A stretch of DNA of 44,049 nucleotides from Methylobrevis pamukkalensis (GCF_001720135.1 NZ_MCRJ01000020.1:1-44049); one strand, 5' to 3'. Counted from the first letter of the stretch, positions 8,779-17,289 are shown. A program made the numbers and translations. Notes: a model not told the origin generated them from the sequence alone.

Positions 8779-9971
8779 ATGCGGGCGCTGCAACCGGGGA
8801 CGATCGGCGGGCTGCGCATTCCCAACCGGATCGTCCGGGCGGCGACGTCGGAGGCGCGCGGCGGCCCGGGGGGTGAGGTGACGCCGGAGGCGATCGAGTT
8901 CTATCGCCGGCTGGGTGCCGGTGGCGCGGGTCTCGTCATCACCGGCCACATCTACGTCCACCCGCGCGGCCGCCATCACGGCCTGCAGACCGGCATCCAT
9001 CACGACGGCCTGATCGAGGGCCATGCCCGATTGACCGAGGCCGTGCACCGCGAGGGCGGGCTGATCTTCGCCGAACTCGGCCACGTGGGATCGCAGACGA
9101 TGATCCCCGAGATCGCGCCGCTGGCGCCCTCGGCCGTGACCAATCCGATGACCGGCATCACCGCCAGCGAGATGACCGAGGCCGACCTTGCCGAAGTGAT
9201 CGACGCCTTCGGCGCGGCGCGCGCCGGGCCAAGGCCGCCGGCTACGACAGCATCTTCCTGCTGGGGGCAAGCGGCTACCTGCTCAGCCAGTCGATGTCGC
9301 CCTATTCCAACCAGCGCAGCGACGGCTGGGGCGGCGATGCAACACGGCGCGCCCGGCTGGTGACCGAGGTGATCCGCCGCATCCGCGCCGAGGTCGGCGA
9401 GGGCTTCCCCTTCGCCGCCCGGCTCGGCCTGATGGACAAGGTGGACGGCGGCCTGACGCTGGAAGAGGGACTGGACCGGCTGTCGGCGATCCACGCCGAG
9501 GGCCTGCTCGACGCGGTGGAACCGGGGCTGAACATCCTCCACGACTATGCCGAGAACATCCGCCCCTATGTGGGCGTCGGACCGCTGCGGGCCCTGCAGG
9601 ACATGCTGCTGCACCGGGTGTTTGCCCGCGGCCCGGCGGAGGCCTATTTCCGGCCGCTTGCCCGCGAGGTGAAGGCCCGCACCGGCCTGCCGGTGATCCT
9701 GATGGGCGGCATCCGGTCGACGGAGATCATGGAAGAGGTGCTCGCCTCCGGCGACGCCGACTTCCTCGCCATGGCCCGCCCCTTCATCCGCGAGCCGGAC
9801 ATCGCCCGCCAGATCGTGCAGGGCCGCCGCGGCAAGGTCGACTGCGTGTCGTGCAACGCCTGCCTGATCCACGACGGCTTCGGTCCGGTGCAGTGCTGGC
9901 GCACGCCGAAGACGCGGCTGGTGGAGCATTTTTACAAGGTGCTGTGGGCGTATCGGGGGAAGGGTCACTGA
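8779..9971 (+). CDS. NADH:flavin oxidoreductase / Old Yellow Enzyme family, frameshifted at about 9211-9232
   Basis: An FMN-dependent TIM-barrel oxidoreductase. The N-terminal half reads LQPGTIGGLRIPNRIVRAATSEA...GGAGLVITGHIYVHPRG...FAELGHVGSQT; the second half (in another frame) continues AKAAGYDSIFLLGASGYLLSQSMSPYSNQRSDGWGG, GFPFAARLGLMD, VILMGGIRSTEIMEEVL and DADFLAMARPFIREPDI, the OYE active-site and phosphate-binding segments. It ends with a Cys cluster (CVSCNACL...CW) like the iron-sulfur knuckle of dienoyl-CoA-reductase relatives, but no second flavoprotein domain follows. One lost base near 9225 explains the frame change; restoring it gives 398 codons. GGGAGGG at 8766-8772 favours ATG 8779. 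Substrate unknown. Confidence 0.83.
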
Positions 9972-10000
9972 GGAGGATCTCGTGGGTTTGTGGGTGTGGC

Positions 10001-10189
10001 TCACCCCTCACCCTGTCCCTCTCCCCCTAGGGGAGAGGGAACGCCGGATTGCAGCGGCTTTCGTCAGATGACTGTCCGTTCCGGCGGGATGCCGGAGGTG
10101 AACGCGGCATCGCCTCCATCGTCCCCTCTCCCCGCTGGGGAGAGGGTCAGGGTGAGGGGGTCTGCGAGGCGGCCGGCTGTCGGGTCGGG
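10001..10189. repeat. GC-rich palindromic repeat, family B (paired units)
   Basis: Two inverted units: about 10001-10045 (TCACCCCTCACCCTGTCCCT then CTCCCCCTAGGGGAGAGGG) and about 10121-10162 (CCCTCTCCCCGCTGGGGAGA then GGGTCAGGGTGAGGGGG). They are followed by a tail, TCTGCGAGGCGGCCGGCTGT, that recurs almost unchanged after the 15.9 kb copy. This is part of the 578 bp gap 9972-10549; no gene is supported there. Confidence 0.8.
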
Positions 10190-10245
10190 TGGAGCGGCGT
10201 GCAAACCCGGCGCATCGAGAAAGCCTGTTCGTAGGCGTCGTGCCG

Positions 10246-10420
10246 TGGGGGCTCCCCCCTCCCTGTCCCTCCCCCACGAGGGGGGACGAAACGCTGCTGT
10301 CGAATGCGGAAGATGCGCCCATCGTCTCCTCCCCCCCTCGCGGGGGTGAGGCCGATGGCCGAACGCCGAGGGGCCCGTGATCCATGGCCGGCAGGACAGG
10401 GAGGGGGGTGCGGCAGAACC
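10246..10420. repeat. GC-rich palindromic repeat, variant of family B
   Basis: A second inverted pair next to the previous one: 5' unit with CCCCTCCCTGTCCCTCCCCC and a CACGAG turn; 3' half with CCCTCGCGGGGG and GGCAGGACAGGGAGGGGGGT. The sequence motif TCCCTGTCCCTCCCC and its complement mark the ends. It sits between the OYE gene and the DUF6152 gene. Confidence 0.65.
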
Positions 10421-10549
10421 CTCCTCAAAGACCCCCGCTCAACATTCCGTGAACCCGCCTCCTTCCACCTTGCCCTTGCCGCACTCCGCGCGACCCTTGG
10501 ACGGGAGACCACCTGGCGCTGTGCCGGGCGGCAGCACAGGGAGGCCGGT

Positions 10550-10942
10550 ATGAGGCAGACAACACGGCGCGGGATTCTCGCGCTCGGCGGCGCACTGGTC
10601 GCCAGCGGCGGGCTGGCCGGCGCGGCCTTCGCCCACCATGGCTGGTCGTGGACCGAGGACGGCTTCTTCCAGCTCGAGGGCGTCGTCCGCGAGGTCTATG
10701 TCGGCAATCCGCATGCGACGCTCGACGTGGACGTCGAGGGCACGATCTGGCGGGTGGAGCTTGCCCCGCCCTATGCCACCCGCGCCGCCGGTTTCACCGA
10801 GGACAGCGCCGCCCCCGGCGAGGAGGTGACCGCGATCGGCAATCGCTCGCGGGAAGACACCGAACCGCGGATGAAGGCGGTGCGGCTGATCGTGCGCGGC
10901 ACCACCTATGACGTCTATCCGCGCCGGACCGACGGGCTTTGA
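10550..10942 (+). CDS. DUF6152 family exported protein
   Basis: A 130-residue protein with a Tat-like leader (TTRRGILALGGALVASGGLAGAAFA) followed by HHGWSWTEDG, the histidine pair and aromatic start typical of DUF6152 periplasmic proteins. The mature region is a small beta fold (FQLEGVVREVYVGNPHATL, WRVELAPPYATRAAG, GEEVTAIGNRS). The ATG at 10550 is chosen because GGGAGG lies 5-6 bp upstream and the leader begins there; the frame is open much further upstream, but that is repeat sequence. The stop overlaps the next start (TTGA), so translation is probably coupled to the DUF6644 membrane protein. Function unknown to me; the two families are often neighbours. Confidence 0.78.
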   Translation: MRQTTRRGILALGGALVASGGLAGAAFAHHGWSWTEDGFFQLEGVVREVYVGNPHATLDVDVEGTIWRVELAPPYATRAAGFTEDSAAPGEEVTAIGNRSREDTEPRMKAVRLIVRGTTYDVYPRRTDGL

Positions 10943-11406
10943 CCGAGTGGCTGCAGGCGCTGGAGGCCTCGGCGCCGGCCGCGGCGCTGCGCGCGTCCTT
11001 CTGGATCTATCCGCTGGTGAATGCGCTGCACATCGCCGGCCTCGGCGCGCTGGTGACCTCGGTTCTGGTGATGGACGTCCAGTTGCTGCGCCGCGCTGCG
11101 GACGGGGCCGCGGCCGAGCGCCTGCTGCGCCCGGTCGCGATCGCCGGCCTCGTGGTCGCGCTGCTGACGGGCTTCGCGCTGTTTTCCGTCCGGCCGGTGG
11201 ACTATGCCGCCAACCCGGCCTTCCGGCTGAAGCTGGTGCTGCTCGCCCTTGCGCTGGCCAATGCGGCGATCTTCCTGACCACGTCGCGCGGCGCGGTCGC
11301 AGGCTCGCCGGTTCGCCGACCGCTGGCGCTGCTCTGCCTCGGGCTGTCGCTGCTGCTCTGGCCGGCCGTGCTCGTCGCCGGCCGCTTCATCGGCTTCGTG
11401 GAATAG
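10939..11406 (+). CDS. DUF6644 family inner-membrane protein
   Basis: A 155-residue protein with about four transmembrane segments (around residues 20-48, 67-84, 97-112 and 127-150) and the early motif FWIYPLVNALHIAGLGALV. The His in an IYPLxNxLHI context could be a ligand, but no cofactor is known to me. The start is a TTG at 10939 that overlaps the DUF6152 stop in TTGA. Together with DUF6152 it forms a two-gene unit, presumably a periplasmic protein and its membrane partner. Confidence 0.78.
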   Translation: MTEWLQALEASAPAAALRASFWIYPLVNALHIAGLGALVTSVLVMDVQLLRRAADGAAAERLLRPVAIAGLVVALLTGFALFSVRPVDYAANPAFRLKLVLLALALANAAIFLTTSRGAVAGSPVRRPLALLCLGLSLLLWPAVLVAGRFIGFVE

Positions 11407-11567
11407 TCCGCCGGCTGACCATGGCCTCCGGTGGCGGACGGCTGGCCCGTTGCGGCAAAGCCGCTTTGTCGCCGCCGCTCATTGACGCGGACCGCCCGGC
11501 ATGGTCTCAAAGGCCGATGGCGCACCCGGCGCCCGTGACCGTCCGCCGAGCCGAGACCCGACGTATC

Positions 11568-12137
11568 ATGAAGTCCCACGCGCTTTCCCTGCCCAACGTC
11601 CTGACCTATTTCAGGATCGCCGCCGTGCCGATGGTGGCGGCCTCGATGTATGTGGAGGGGGATTCCGGGCGCTGGCTGGCCTTCGGCCTGTTCCTCGTGG
11701 CAAGCGTGACCGACTATCTCGACGGCTATCTCGCCCGCGCCTGGAAGCAGCAGTCGGCGCTCGGCCGGATGCTCGACCCGATCGCCGACAAGCTGCTGGT
11801 CGCCGTGTCGCTGCTGGTGCTGACCGGCGAGGGCACCATCGGCGGCTGGTCGCTGTGGGCGGCGGTGATCATCCTGATGCGCGAGATCTTCGTCTCGGGC
11901 CTGCGCGAGTTCCTCGCCGAGCTGAAGGTCAGCGTGCCCGTGACCTGGCTCGCCAAGTGGAAGACCGCGGCCCAGCTGGTCGCGATCGGCTTCCTGCTCA
12001 CCGGCGAGGCCGGCGACAACCTCATTCCCGGCACCAGCCTTGTCGGCCTGACCCTGCTGTGGGCGGCCGCGCTGGTGACGCTCTACACCGGCTACGACTA
12101 TCTCCGCGCCGGCCTCGTCCATCTGATGGACGATTGA
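11568..12137 (+). CDS. pgsA: CDP-diacylglycerol-glycerol-3-phosphate 3-phosphatidyltransferase
   Basis: A 189-residue integral membrane enzyme that makes phosphatidylglycerophosphate from CDP-diacylglycerol and glycerol-3-phosphate, the committed step to phosphatidylglycerol and cardiolipin. The CDP-alcohol phosphotransferase signature DxxDGxxARx8GxxxDxxxD is intact (DYLDGYLAR then GRMLDPIAD). It opens SLPNVLTYFRIAAVP, the usual PgsA start. MREIFVSGLREFLAE and VTWLAKWKTAAQL are further PgsA hallmarks. The ATG at 11568 is the only one giving this N-terminus. Followed after 145 bp of structured DNA by moaD and moaE, the Rhizobiales order. Confidence 0.95.
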   Translation: MKSHALSLPNVLTYFRIAAVPMVAASMYVEGDSGRWLAFGLFLVASVTDYLDGYLARAWKQQSALGRMLDPIADKLLVAVSLLVLTGEGTIGGWSLWAAVIILMREIFVSGLREFLAELKVSVPVTWLAKWKTAAQLVAIGFLLTGEAGDNLIPGTSLVGLTLLWAAALVTLYTGYDYLRAGLVHLMDD

Positions 12138-12145
12138 GCCTTTCC

Positions 12146-12173
12146 CCGGAAACCTGACGCGTCAGGTTTCCGG
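12146..12173. promoter_or_regulatory. Perfect 28-bp palindrome between pgsA and moaD
   Basis: CCGGAAACCTGACG is followed immediately by its exact reverse complement, a gapless dyad of two 14-base arms. There is no T-run after it, so it is not a canonical terminator. It could be a hairpin that ends or stabilises the pgsA transcript, or a protein-binding site. Confidence 0.55.
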
Positions 12174-12194
12174 ACTCACGGCCTGACCGGCCGG

Positions 12195-12241
12195 CGCCCG
12201 GTCGGGCGATTCCTCACGCACACGCCCCTGCAGGCAGGGGC
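12195..12241 (+). promoter_or_regulatory. Two hairpins in the moaD leader
   Basis: CGCCCG-GT-CGGGCG at 12195-12208 and GCCCCTGC-AG-GCAGGGGC at 12224-12241 are perfect short stems. They end about 40 bp before the moaD GTG. With the 28-bp palindrome just upstream they make a structured region of about 100 nt; a cis-regulatory role for molybdopterin synthesis is possible but unproven. Confidence 0.4.
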
Positions 12242-12282
12242 ATGCGCGGCTCGGTGAGACGCAGACCTGCAAGGAAACACCC

Positions 12283-12535
12283 GTGGTCAAGCTCGTCTAC
12301 TTCGCCTGGGTCCGCGAGCGGATCGGCCGGACGGAAGAAACCCTCGATCTGCCGGACGATGTCGTCACCGTCGCCGACCTGCTGACCTTCCTGAGCGCGC
12401 GGCGAGGGCTATGCCGCCGCGCTGGACGACGACGCGCGCATCCGCGTGGCGCTCGACCAGACCCACGCCCAGCATGACGAGCCGGTGGCCGGCACCCGCG
12501 AGATCGCGCTGTTCCCGCCGATGACCGGAGGCTGA
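12283..12535 (+). CDS. moaD: Molybdopterin synthase sulfur-carrier subunit MoaD, frameshifted at about 12400
   Basis: The small ubiquitin-fold subunit that carries a C-terminal thiocarboxylate for molybdopterin synthesis. Frame one reads VKLVYFAWVRERIGRTEETLDLPDD...LLTFLSAR; frame two reads GEGYAAALDDDARIRVALDQ...EIALFPPMTGG and ends with the obligatory GlyGly. The join is at 12400/12401 in a GCGCGCGG run: two bases lost (giving the family-typical ARGEGYA) or one gained would explain it. Two restored bases give 85 codons. GTG start with AAGGAA 7 bp upstream. The stop is one base from the moaE start region, so the pair is translationally coupled. Confidence 0.88.
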
Positions 12536-12536
12536 G

Positions 12537-12989
12537 ATGGCGACCATCCGCGTCACCGCCGAGGATTTCGATCCCGGCGCCGAGATCGCCGCCCTGTCCG
12601 AGGGCCGGGCCGATGTCGGCGCGGTGGCGAGCTTCGTCGGACTCTGCCGGGACGAGGGCGGCCGGCTCGCCGCGCTGGAGCTGGAGCACTATCCCGGCAT
12701 GGCCGAGGCAGAGATTGCCCGCGTGGCCGAGGCCGCCGCCGCCCGCTGGCCGCTGCTGGGCCTCACCGTGATCCACCGCCACGGCAGGATCCCGCCGGGC
12801 GGCCGCATCGTGCTGGTCGCCTGCGCCTCGTCGCACCGCGAGGCGGCCTTTGCCGCCGCCGAATTCCTGATGGACTACCTGAAGACCGGCGCGCCCTTCT
12901 GGAAGAAGGAGCATCTGAAGGACGGCACCTCCGGCGACTGGGTCGAGGCGAAAGCCGACGACGATGCGCGCAAGGCGCGGTGGAGCTGA
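12537..12989 (+). CDS. moaE: Molybdopterin synthase catalytic subunit MoaE
   Basis: A 150-residue protein that transfers sulfur from MoaD thiocarboxylate to precursor Z (cPMP). It carries VGAVASFVGLCRDEG near the start, LELEHYPGMAEAEI, IHRHGRIPPGG and the active-site segment YLKTGAPFWKKE with the catalytic lysines. It begins one base after the moaD stop (TGAGATG), with the RBS inside the end of moaD (GGAGG). The partner moaD is its functional companion. Confidence 0.95.
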   Translation: MATIRVTAEDFDPGAEIAALSEGRADVGAVASFVGLCRDEGGRLAALELEHYPGMAEAEIARVAEAAAARWPLLGLTVIHRHGRIPPGGRIVLVACASSHREAAFAAAEFLMDYLKTGAPFWKKEHLKDGTSGDWVEAKADDDARKARWS

Positions 12990-13183
12990 AAACAGCCCCG
13001 CGTCCGCGCCATGCATCCGGCGGGAGGCGGCTCTCTCCAAAAGTTGATCCGCCTTCCTTACGTTTTCAGGTATAGATGATCCGTCGCGCCGGAGAGCGCG
13101 GCCCGACCGCGCGTCCGCGTGCCCTGACCGGGCCGCCGGGATGCGCCGTCGCCGTTCCGGCCCCCCGCGGCCGCGACGTCCTC

Positions 13184-13220
13184 CATTCCGTGCGGAATGC
13201 CGTCGCCATTCGCGATGGCG
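13184..13220. promoter_or_regulatory. Two adjacent dyads upstream of the MFS gene
   Basis: CATTCCG-TG-CGGAATG (13184-13199) and CGCCAT-TCGCG-ATGGCG (13204-13220) lie 70-107 bp before the MFS start, in the 301 bp gap 12990-13290. They may be operator half-sites, or only chance structure in GC-rich DNA. No promoter with good spacing was found nearby and nothing else is seen in the gap. Confidence 0.3.
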
Positions 13221-13290
13221 CTCCCATATTTGATCATCATGCATGTGACGGCCGACCGACCAGGTTCGCCGCCGACAGGACTTTCGACCC

Positions 13291-14547
13291 ATGTCTTCCA
13301 CCCCCCCGAAAGCCGCGCCGCCCTATGTCGCGACCCACGACGGCATCGGCTTCAAGGAATTCATCGCGCTGATGGCGATGGCCATGGCCATGAACGCGCT
13401 CGCCATCGACATGATGCTGCCCGCCCTGCCCGACATCGGCAGTGCGCTCGGCGTCACCGACGAGAACGGCAGCCAGCTGGTGGTGACCGCCTACCTGCTC
13501 GGCTTCGGCTTCGCCCAGCTGTTCTACGGCCCGATGTCCGACATCTGGGGTCGGCGCAGGGTGCTGATCGCCGGCATCGTCATCTACGTCGCCTTTGCCG
13601 GCCTCGCCAGCTTTGCCGGCAGCTTCGAGCAGCTGCTGTTTGCCCGTGCCATGCAGGGCGTCGGCGCCGCCGCGACCCGCGTCATCAGCGTCTCGATCGT
13701 GCGCGACTGCTACGGCGGCCGGCGCATGGCGAGCGTGATGTCGCTGATCATGCTGGTGTTCATCCTCGTGCCGGTGATCGCCCCGGCCCTTGGCCAGATC
13801 GTCATCCTGCTCGCGCCCTGGCGCTGGGTGTTCGGCCTCCTGACCCTGCTCGGCGCCTTCGTGCTGCTGTGGGCGGTGCTGCGCCTGCCCGAGACGCTGC
13901 CGCCCGAGCGCCGCGCCGCGCCGAACGTCACCACCATCGCCCGCGCCTATGTCATGGCCCTCACCAACCGCGTGGCCCTCGGCTACACGATGGCGACGAC
14001 GCTGATCCTCGGCGCCCTGTTCGGCTTCATCAACCAGTCGCAGCAGGTGTTCGTCGGCGTGTTCGACCTCGGCACGATGTTTCCGCTCGCCTTCGCCTCG
14101 ATCGCCCTGTTCATGGCGGCGGCCTCCTTCCTCAACTCGAAGATCGTCGAGCGCCTCGGCATGCGCCTCGTCTCCCATGCGGCGCTGATCGGCTTCACCC
14201 TCGTCAGCCTGCTGCATGTGCTGGTGATCGCGGCCGGCGGCGAGAGCGTGTGGAGCTTCATCGCGCTGCAGTCGGCGACGATGTTCATGTTCGGCCTGGT
14301 GATGTCCAACTTCAACGCCATGGCCATGGAGCCGCTCGGCCACATCGCCGGCACGGCCTCCTCGACCCTGGGCTTTGCCACCACCTTCGGCGGCGCGCTG
14401 TTCGGCTTCTTCATCGGCCAGCATTTCGACGGCACCACCCTGCCGCTCGCCCTCGGCTTCACCCTGCTCGGCGCCGGTGCGCTCGCCATCGTGTTCGTGA
14501 CCGAGGGCGGCCGGCTGTTCCACGCCCGCAACGTGCCGGCGGAATAA
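13291..14547 (+). CDS. MFS transporter, Bcr/CflA-type multidrug exporter
   Basis: A 418-residue inner-membrane protein with about twelve transmembrane helices. After a short cytoplasmic head it has MNALAIDMMLPALPDIG in TM1 (the DxMLPALP signature of the Bcr/CflA, DHA1 group) and GPMSDIWGRRRVL, the MFS motif A between TM2 and TM3. AMQGVGAAATRVISVSIVRDCYGG matches the TM4/TM5 region of drug/H+ antiporters. Substrate not predictable; bicyclomycin, chloramphenicol or sulfonamides are typical of the family. The neighbouring genes give no regulator. Confidence 0.92.
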   Translation: MSSTPPKAAPPYVATHDGIGFKEFIALMAMAMAMNALAIDMMLPALPDIGSALGVTDENGSQLVVTAYLLGFGFAQLFYGPMSDIWGRRRVLIAGIVIYVAFAGLASFAGSFEQLLFARAMQGVGAAATRVISVSIVRDCYGGRRMASVMSLIMLVFILVPVIAPALGQIVILLAPWRWVFGLLTLLGAFVLLWAVLRLPETLPPERRAAPNVTTIARAYVMALTNRVALGYTMATTLILGALFGFINQSQQVFVGVFDLGTMFPLAFASIALFMAAASFLNSKIVERLGMRLVSHAALIGFTLVSLLHVLVIAAGGESVWSFIALQSATMFMFGLVMSNFNAMAMEPLGHIAGTASSTLGFATTFGGALFGFFIGQHFDGTTLPLALGFTLLGAGALAIVFVTEGGRLFHARNVPAE

Positions 14548-14551
14548 CCGG

Positions 14552-14569
14552 CCGCGCGGGTCCGCGCGG
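14552..14569 (+). terminator. Possible weak terminator hairpin after the MFS gene
   Basis: CCGCGCG-GGTC-CGCGCGG immediately follows the MFS stop codon. There is only TT after the stem, so it is a stem without a proper U-tract. Confidence 0.3.
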
Positions 14570-14605
14570 TTCCGAAGGCTCTCGACTCTGATCCCGGTCG
14601 GCGCT

Positions 14606-15885
14606 ATGTTCTCTTTCTGTTCTCATGATCAGCGAGAGATCCATGCGCGGCCGGACCGTATCGAACGGCTCTACATCGACTTCGACAGCTTCTATGCCAG
14701 CGCCGAGCAGCACCTCGATCCGGCGCTCGTCGGGCGGCCTGTCGGCGTCATTCCGATCGAAAGCCGCTCCACCAGCCTGATCGCGGCCAGCCGCGAGGCC
14801 AAGCGCTTCGGCGTCAAGACCCACACCCCTCTGCGCGAGGCGCTCCGCCTCCTGCCCGATCTCGTCGTCCGCGTCGCCCGGCCGGACGTCTACGTGCGTC
14901 TCCATCACGAGATCCGCGCCGTCGTCGACAGCGTGGTGCCGATCCTCGCGGTGCGCTCCATCGACGAGATGGTCTGCGCGCTGCTGGAGAACGAGGCGGC
15001 GCGCGGTGCGGACCTTGCCCGCGCGGTCAAGGACGGCCTGCGCCGCGCCTTCGGCCCGGCCCTCACCGCGTCCATCGGCCTTGCCGCCAACGAACGCCTC
15101 GCCAAGATCGCCGCCGAGATGGAAAAGCCCGACGGCTTCGTGCGTCTCGACCCGGACACCCTCCCCGGCCGCCTGCTGGACGTGCCGCTCGGCGACATCC
15201 CGGGCATCGGCGAGCGGATGGCGACGCGGCTTGCCCGCGCCGGCGTGACCGACATGCCCGCGCTGTGGGCGCTCGCGCCCAAGCAGATGCGGGCGCTGTG
15301 GGGCAGCGTCGAGGGCGAGCGGCTCTGGTACGAACTGCACGGCTACGAGGTGATCCGCGAGGCGACCGAGACCGGCATGTTCAGCCACGGCCGGGTGCTC
15401 GCCGGCGACTGGCGCACCCCGGAGCGCCAGCGCGACTGCGCGCGGCTGCTGCTCGGCAAGGCAGCGCGGCGGATGCGCCGGGCCGGCTTTTCCGCGCGGC
15501 GGCTGACGCTCTCCATCAAGGGCGAGACCGGCGGACGCTGGCACGGCGAGGCGCCGCTGCCCGACGCCCGCGACGACTTCACCCTGCTCCACGCCCTCGA
15601 CGGCCTGTTCGCCCGCGCCGCCCGCCAGACGGCGCCGGCCCGGGCACGCGGGGTCGCCGTGTCCCTGTCCGATCTCGTGGCGAGCGACACCCGCGAGGCC
15701 GGACTCTTTCCCGGCGCCGACGACGCCGCCCGCGGCCGCCGCGAGCGGCTCGCCGACGTGGTCGACGCCCTCCACGCCCGCCACGGCCGCACCTCGTCAC
15801 CCTCGGCCTCGAACCGGCGCTGCCCGGCGGCTACGCCGGCGGCAAGATCGCCTTCGGACGGATCCCGGACATGACGGATTTCTGA
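14606..15885 (+). CDS. Y-family DNA polymerase (DinB/UmuC-like), frameshifted near its 3' end
   Basis: An error-prone translesion polymerase. LYIDFDSFYASAEQ is the first catalytic Asp motif and RSIDEM holds the SIDE motif with the catalytic acidic pair; SIGLAANERLAKIAAEMEKPDG and DIPGIGERMATRLARAGV are the palm and helix-hairpin-helix of the fingers/thumb. The C-terminal end LVTLGLEPALPGG...KIAFGRIPDMTDF is in another frame; the join is at 15790/15791, where GGCCGCACC replaces an expected GGCCGCCACC. One added C gives 427 codons. The start is uncertain: ATG 14606 is in frame but has no good RBS; ATG 14643 has one (GAGAG) but would need another lost base before LYIDFDSF. It is a divergent subgroup, so I give no gene symbol. 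Confidence 0.82.
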
Positions 15886-15909
15886 GGGGGGTAACGCCGG
15901 CGCTGTGCC

Positions 15910-15995
15910 GCATGGCTCCCCCCTCACTGTCCCTCTCCCCTGAGGGGCGAGGGTCAGGGTGAGGGGGTCTGCGAGGCGGCCGCTGTCGGGTCAGC
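15910..15995. repeat. GC-rich palindromic repeat, family B, copy near dinB
   Basis: A compact copy: CTCCCCCCTCACTGTCCCTC then CTCCCCTGAGGGGCGAGGGT, CAGGGTGAGGGGG, with the same tail TCTGCGAGGCGGCCGCTGTC as at 10163. It lies between the 3' ends of two convergent genes. Confidence 0.8.
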
Positions 15996-16040
15996 CCCCG
16001 AAGCCTTCGCCCCTGCGAACGAAAGGCCCTTTCGGACAAC

Positions 16041-16068
16041 GAAAAAGGCCGAACTTTCGCCCGGCCTT
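16041..16068 (-). terminator. Rho-independent terminator of ilvE
   Basis: On the minus strand AAGGCCG pairs with CGGCCTT across a ten-base loop and runs straight into TTTTTC. It lies 40 bp beyond the ilvE stop codon. Confidence 0.75.
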
Positions 16069-16108
16069 CCCATGCGCCAGCAGCCGGCCAGAACCGGCCG
16101 GAAAGGCC

Positions 16109-17005
16109 TTACTCCGCCGCGGCGGCGGCCGGCTTCGGCTGGACCTCGGCCATGTAGTCGTTCATCAGCGTCTCGGTGATCGTCGCCGGCTGGAAGCGGT
16201 AGGGGCCGATTTCCGAGACGGGCGTCACCTCCGCGGCGGTGCCGCAGATGAAGCATTCGCTGAAGGTGGCCAGCTCGTCCGGCAGGATGTGGCGCTCGTT
16301 GACCACGAGGCCGCGGCGCCTGGCCAGTTCGATCACCGTCTGGCGGGTGATGCCGTTGAGGAAGCAGTCCGGGGTCGGTGTGTGGATCTCGCCGTCCCTG
16401 ACGAAGAAGATGTTGGCGCCGGTCGCCTCGGCCACGTAGCCGCGATAGTCGTACATCATCGCGTCCGCATAGCCCTTGGCCTCGGCCGCGTGCTTGGAGA
16501 TCGTGCAGATCATGTAGAGGCCGGCGGCCTTCGACTTCGACGGCGCAGTCTTCGGATCGGGGCGGTGATACTCGGCGATGTCGAGGCGGATACCCTTCAG
16601 CCGCTCTTCCGGCTTGAAGTAGGACGGCCACTCCCAGGCGGCAATCGCAAGGTGGATGGTGTTGTTCTGCGCCGAGACGCCCATCATCTCCGAGCCGCGC
16701 CAGGCGACGGGCCGCAGATAGGCATCGACGAGATTCATCCGCGACAGGGTCTCGCGGCAGGCCGCGTCGATCACGTCGGCGCTGTAGGGGATCTTGAAGC
16801 CGAGGATGCGGGCCGACTCGATCAGCCGGTCGGTGTGGGCGCGCAGCTTGAAGATCTCGCCGCCATAGGCACGCTCGCCCTCGAACACCGAACTTCCGTA
16901 GTGCAGGCCGTGGGTCAGCACGTGCACCTTGGCGTCCTTCCAGTCGACGAATTCGCCGTCGTACCAGATGACGCCGTCACGGCTGTCGAAGGGAACGCTT
17001 GCCAT
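16109..17005 (-). CDS. ilvE: Branched-chain amino acid aminotransferase
   Basis: A 298-residue class IV PLP aminotransferase for the last step of valine, leucine and isoleucine synthesis. Seen: VHVLTHGLHYGSSVFEGERAY near the start, YLRPVAWRGSEMMGV, GLYMICTISKHAAEAKGYADAM with the PLP lysine region, and GYVAEATGANIFFV, the phosphate-binding part. C-terminal PKPAAAAAE tail. ATG 17005 is chosen (MASVPFDSRDGVIWYDGEFVDW) because GGGAG lies 8 bp upstream; the frame is open for another 40 codons but without family similarity. It is divergent from the MarR gene. Confidence 0.94.
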   Translation of the reverse strand: MASVPFDSRDGVIWYDGEFVDWKDAKVHVLTHGLHYGSSVFEGERAYGGEIFKLRAHTDRLIESARILGFKIPYSADVIDAACRETLSRMNLVDAYLRPVAWRGSEMMGVSAQNNTIHLAIAAWEWPSYFKPEERLKGIRLDIAEYHRPDPKTAPSKSKAAGLYMICTISKHAAEAKGYADAMMYDYRGYVAEATGANIFFVRDGEIHTPTPDCFLNGITRQTVIELARRRGLVVNERHILPDELATFSECFICGTAAEVTPVSEIGPYRFQPATITETLMNDYMAEVQPKPAAAAAE

Positions 17006-17289
17006 TGTCCGAACTCCCGTTTGTTTCGGCCGGGACGCCGCCGGGCCGCTCCGCGAGCTGCGGGGGCCCATTGCACGAGGCGACCATTGTTTTGCGCGGC
17101 GGCGAAGGAGCGGATAGTGTCGCACGAAAGCGACCCGGAAGGCATCCGCTGTCGCCGGAACGGTCGGGGGCGCCGGTGGGGCGGCACCCGGGATCCGCGC
17201 CGGTCGAAAGGCCGGACGGGCGCAACGCGCCGCATCCGGTCTCCTGCCGAAGCGTCACGGGAATAACAATCGGGACCAAATAAGTCAAT

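Noticed and set aside
9972..10549. Short coding frames inside the family B repeats
   Set aside because: They consist of repeat sequence, lack RBS and have no conserved features.
12146..12173. Rho-independent terminator of pgsA
   Set aside because: The palindrome is perfect but no T-run follows on either strand.
12224..12241. Canonical Moco riboswitch
   Set aside because: Only simple hairpins are seen; no match to the complex Moco RNA structure can be shown by eye.
17006..17289. A small gene between ilvE and the MarR gene
   Set aside because: Open frames here lack RBS and similarity; the region is more likely the divergent promoter region.
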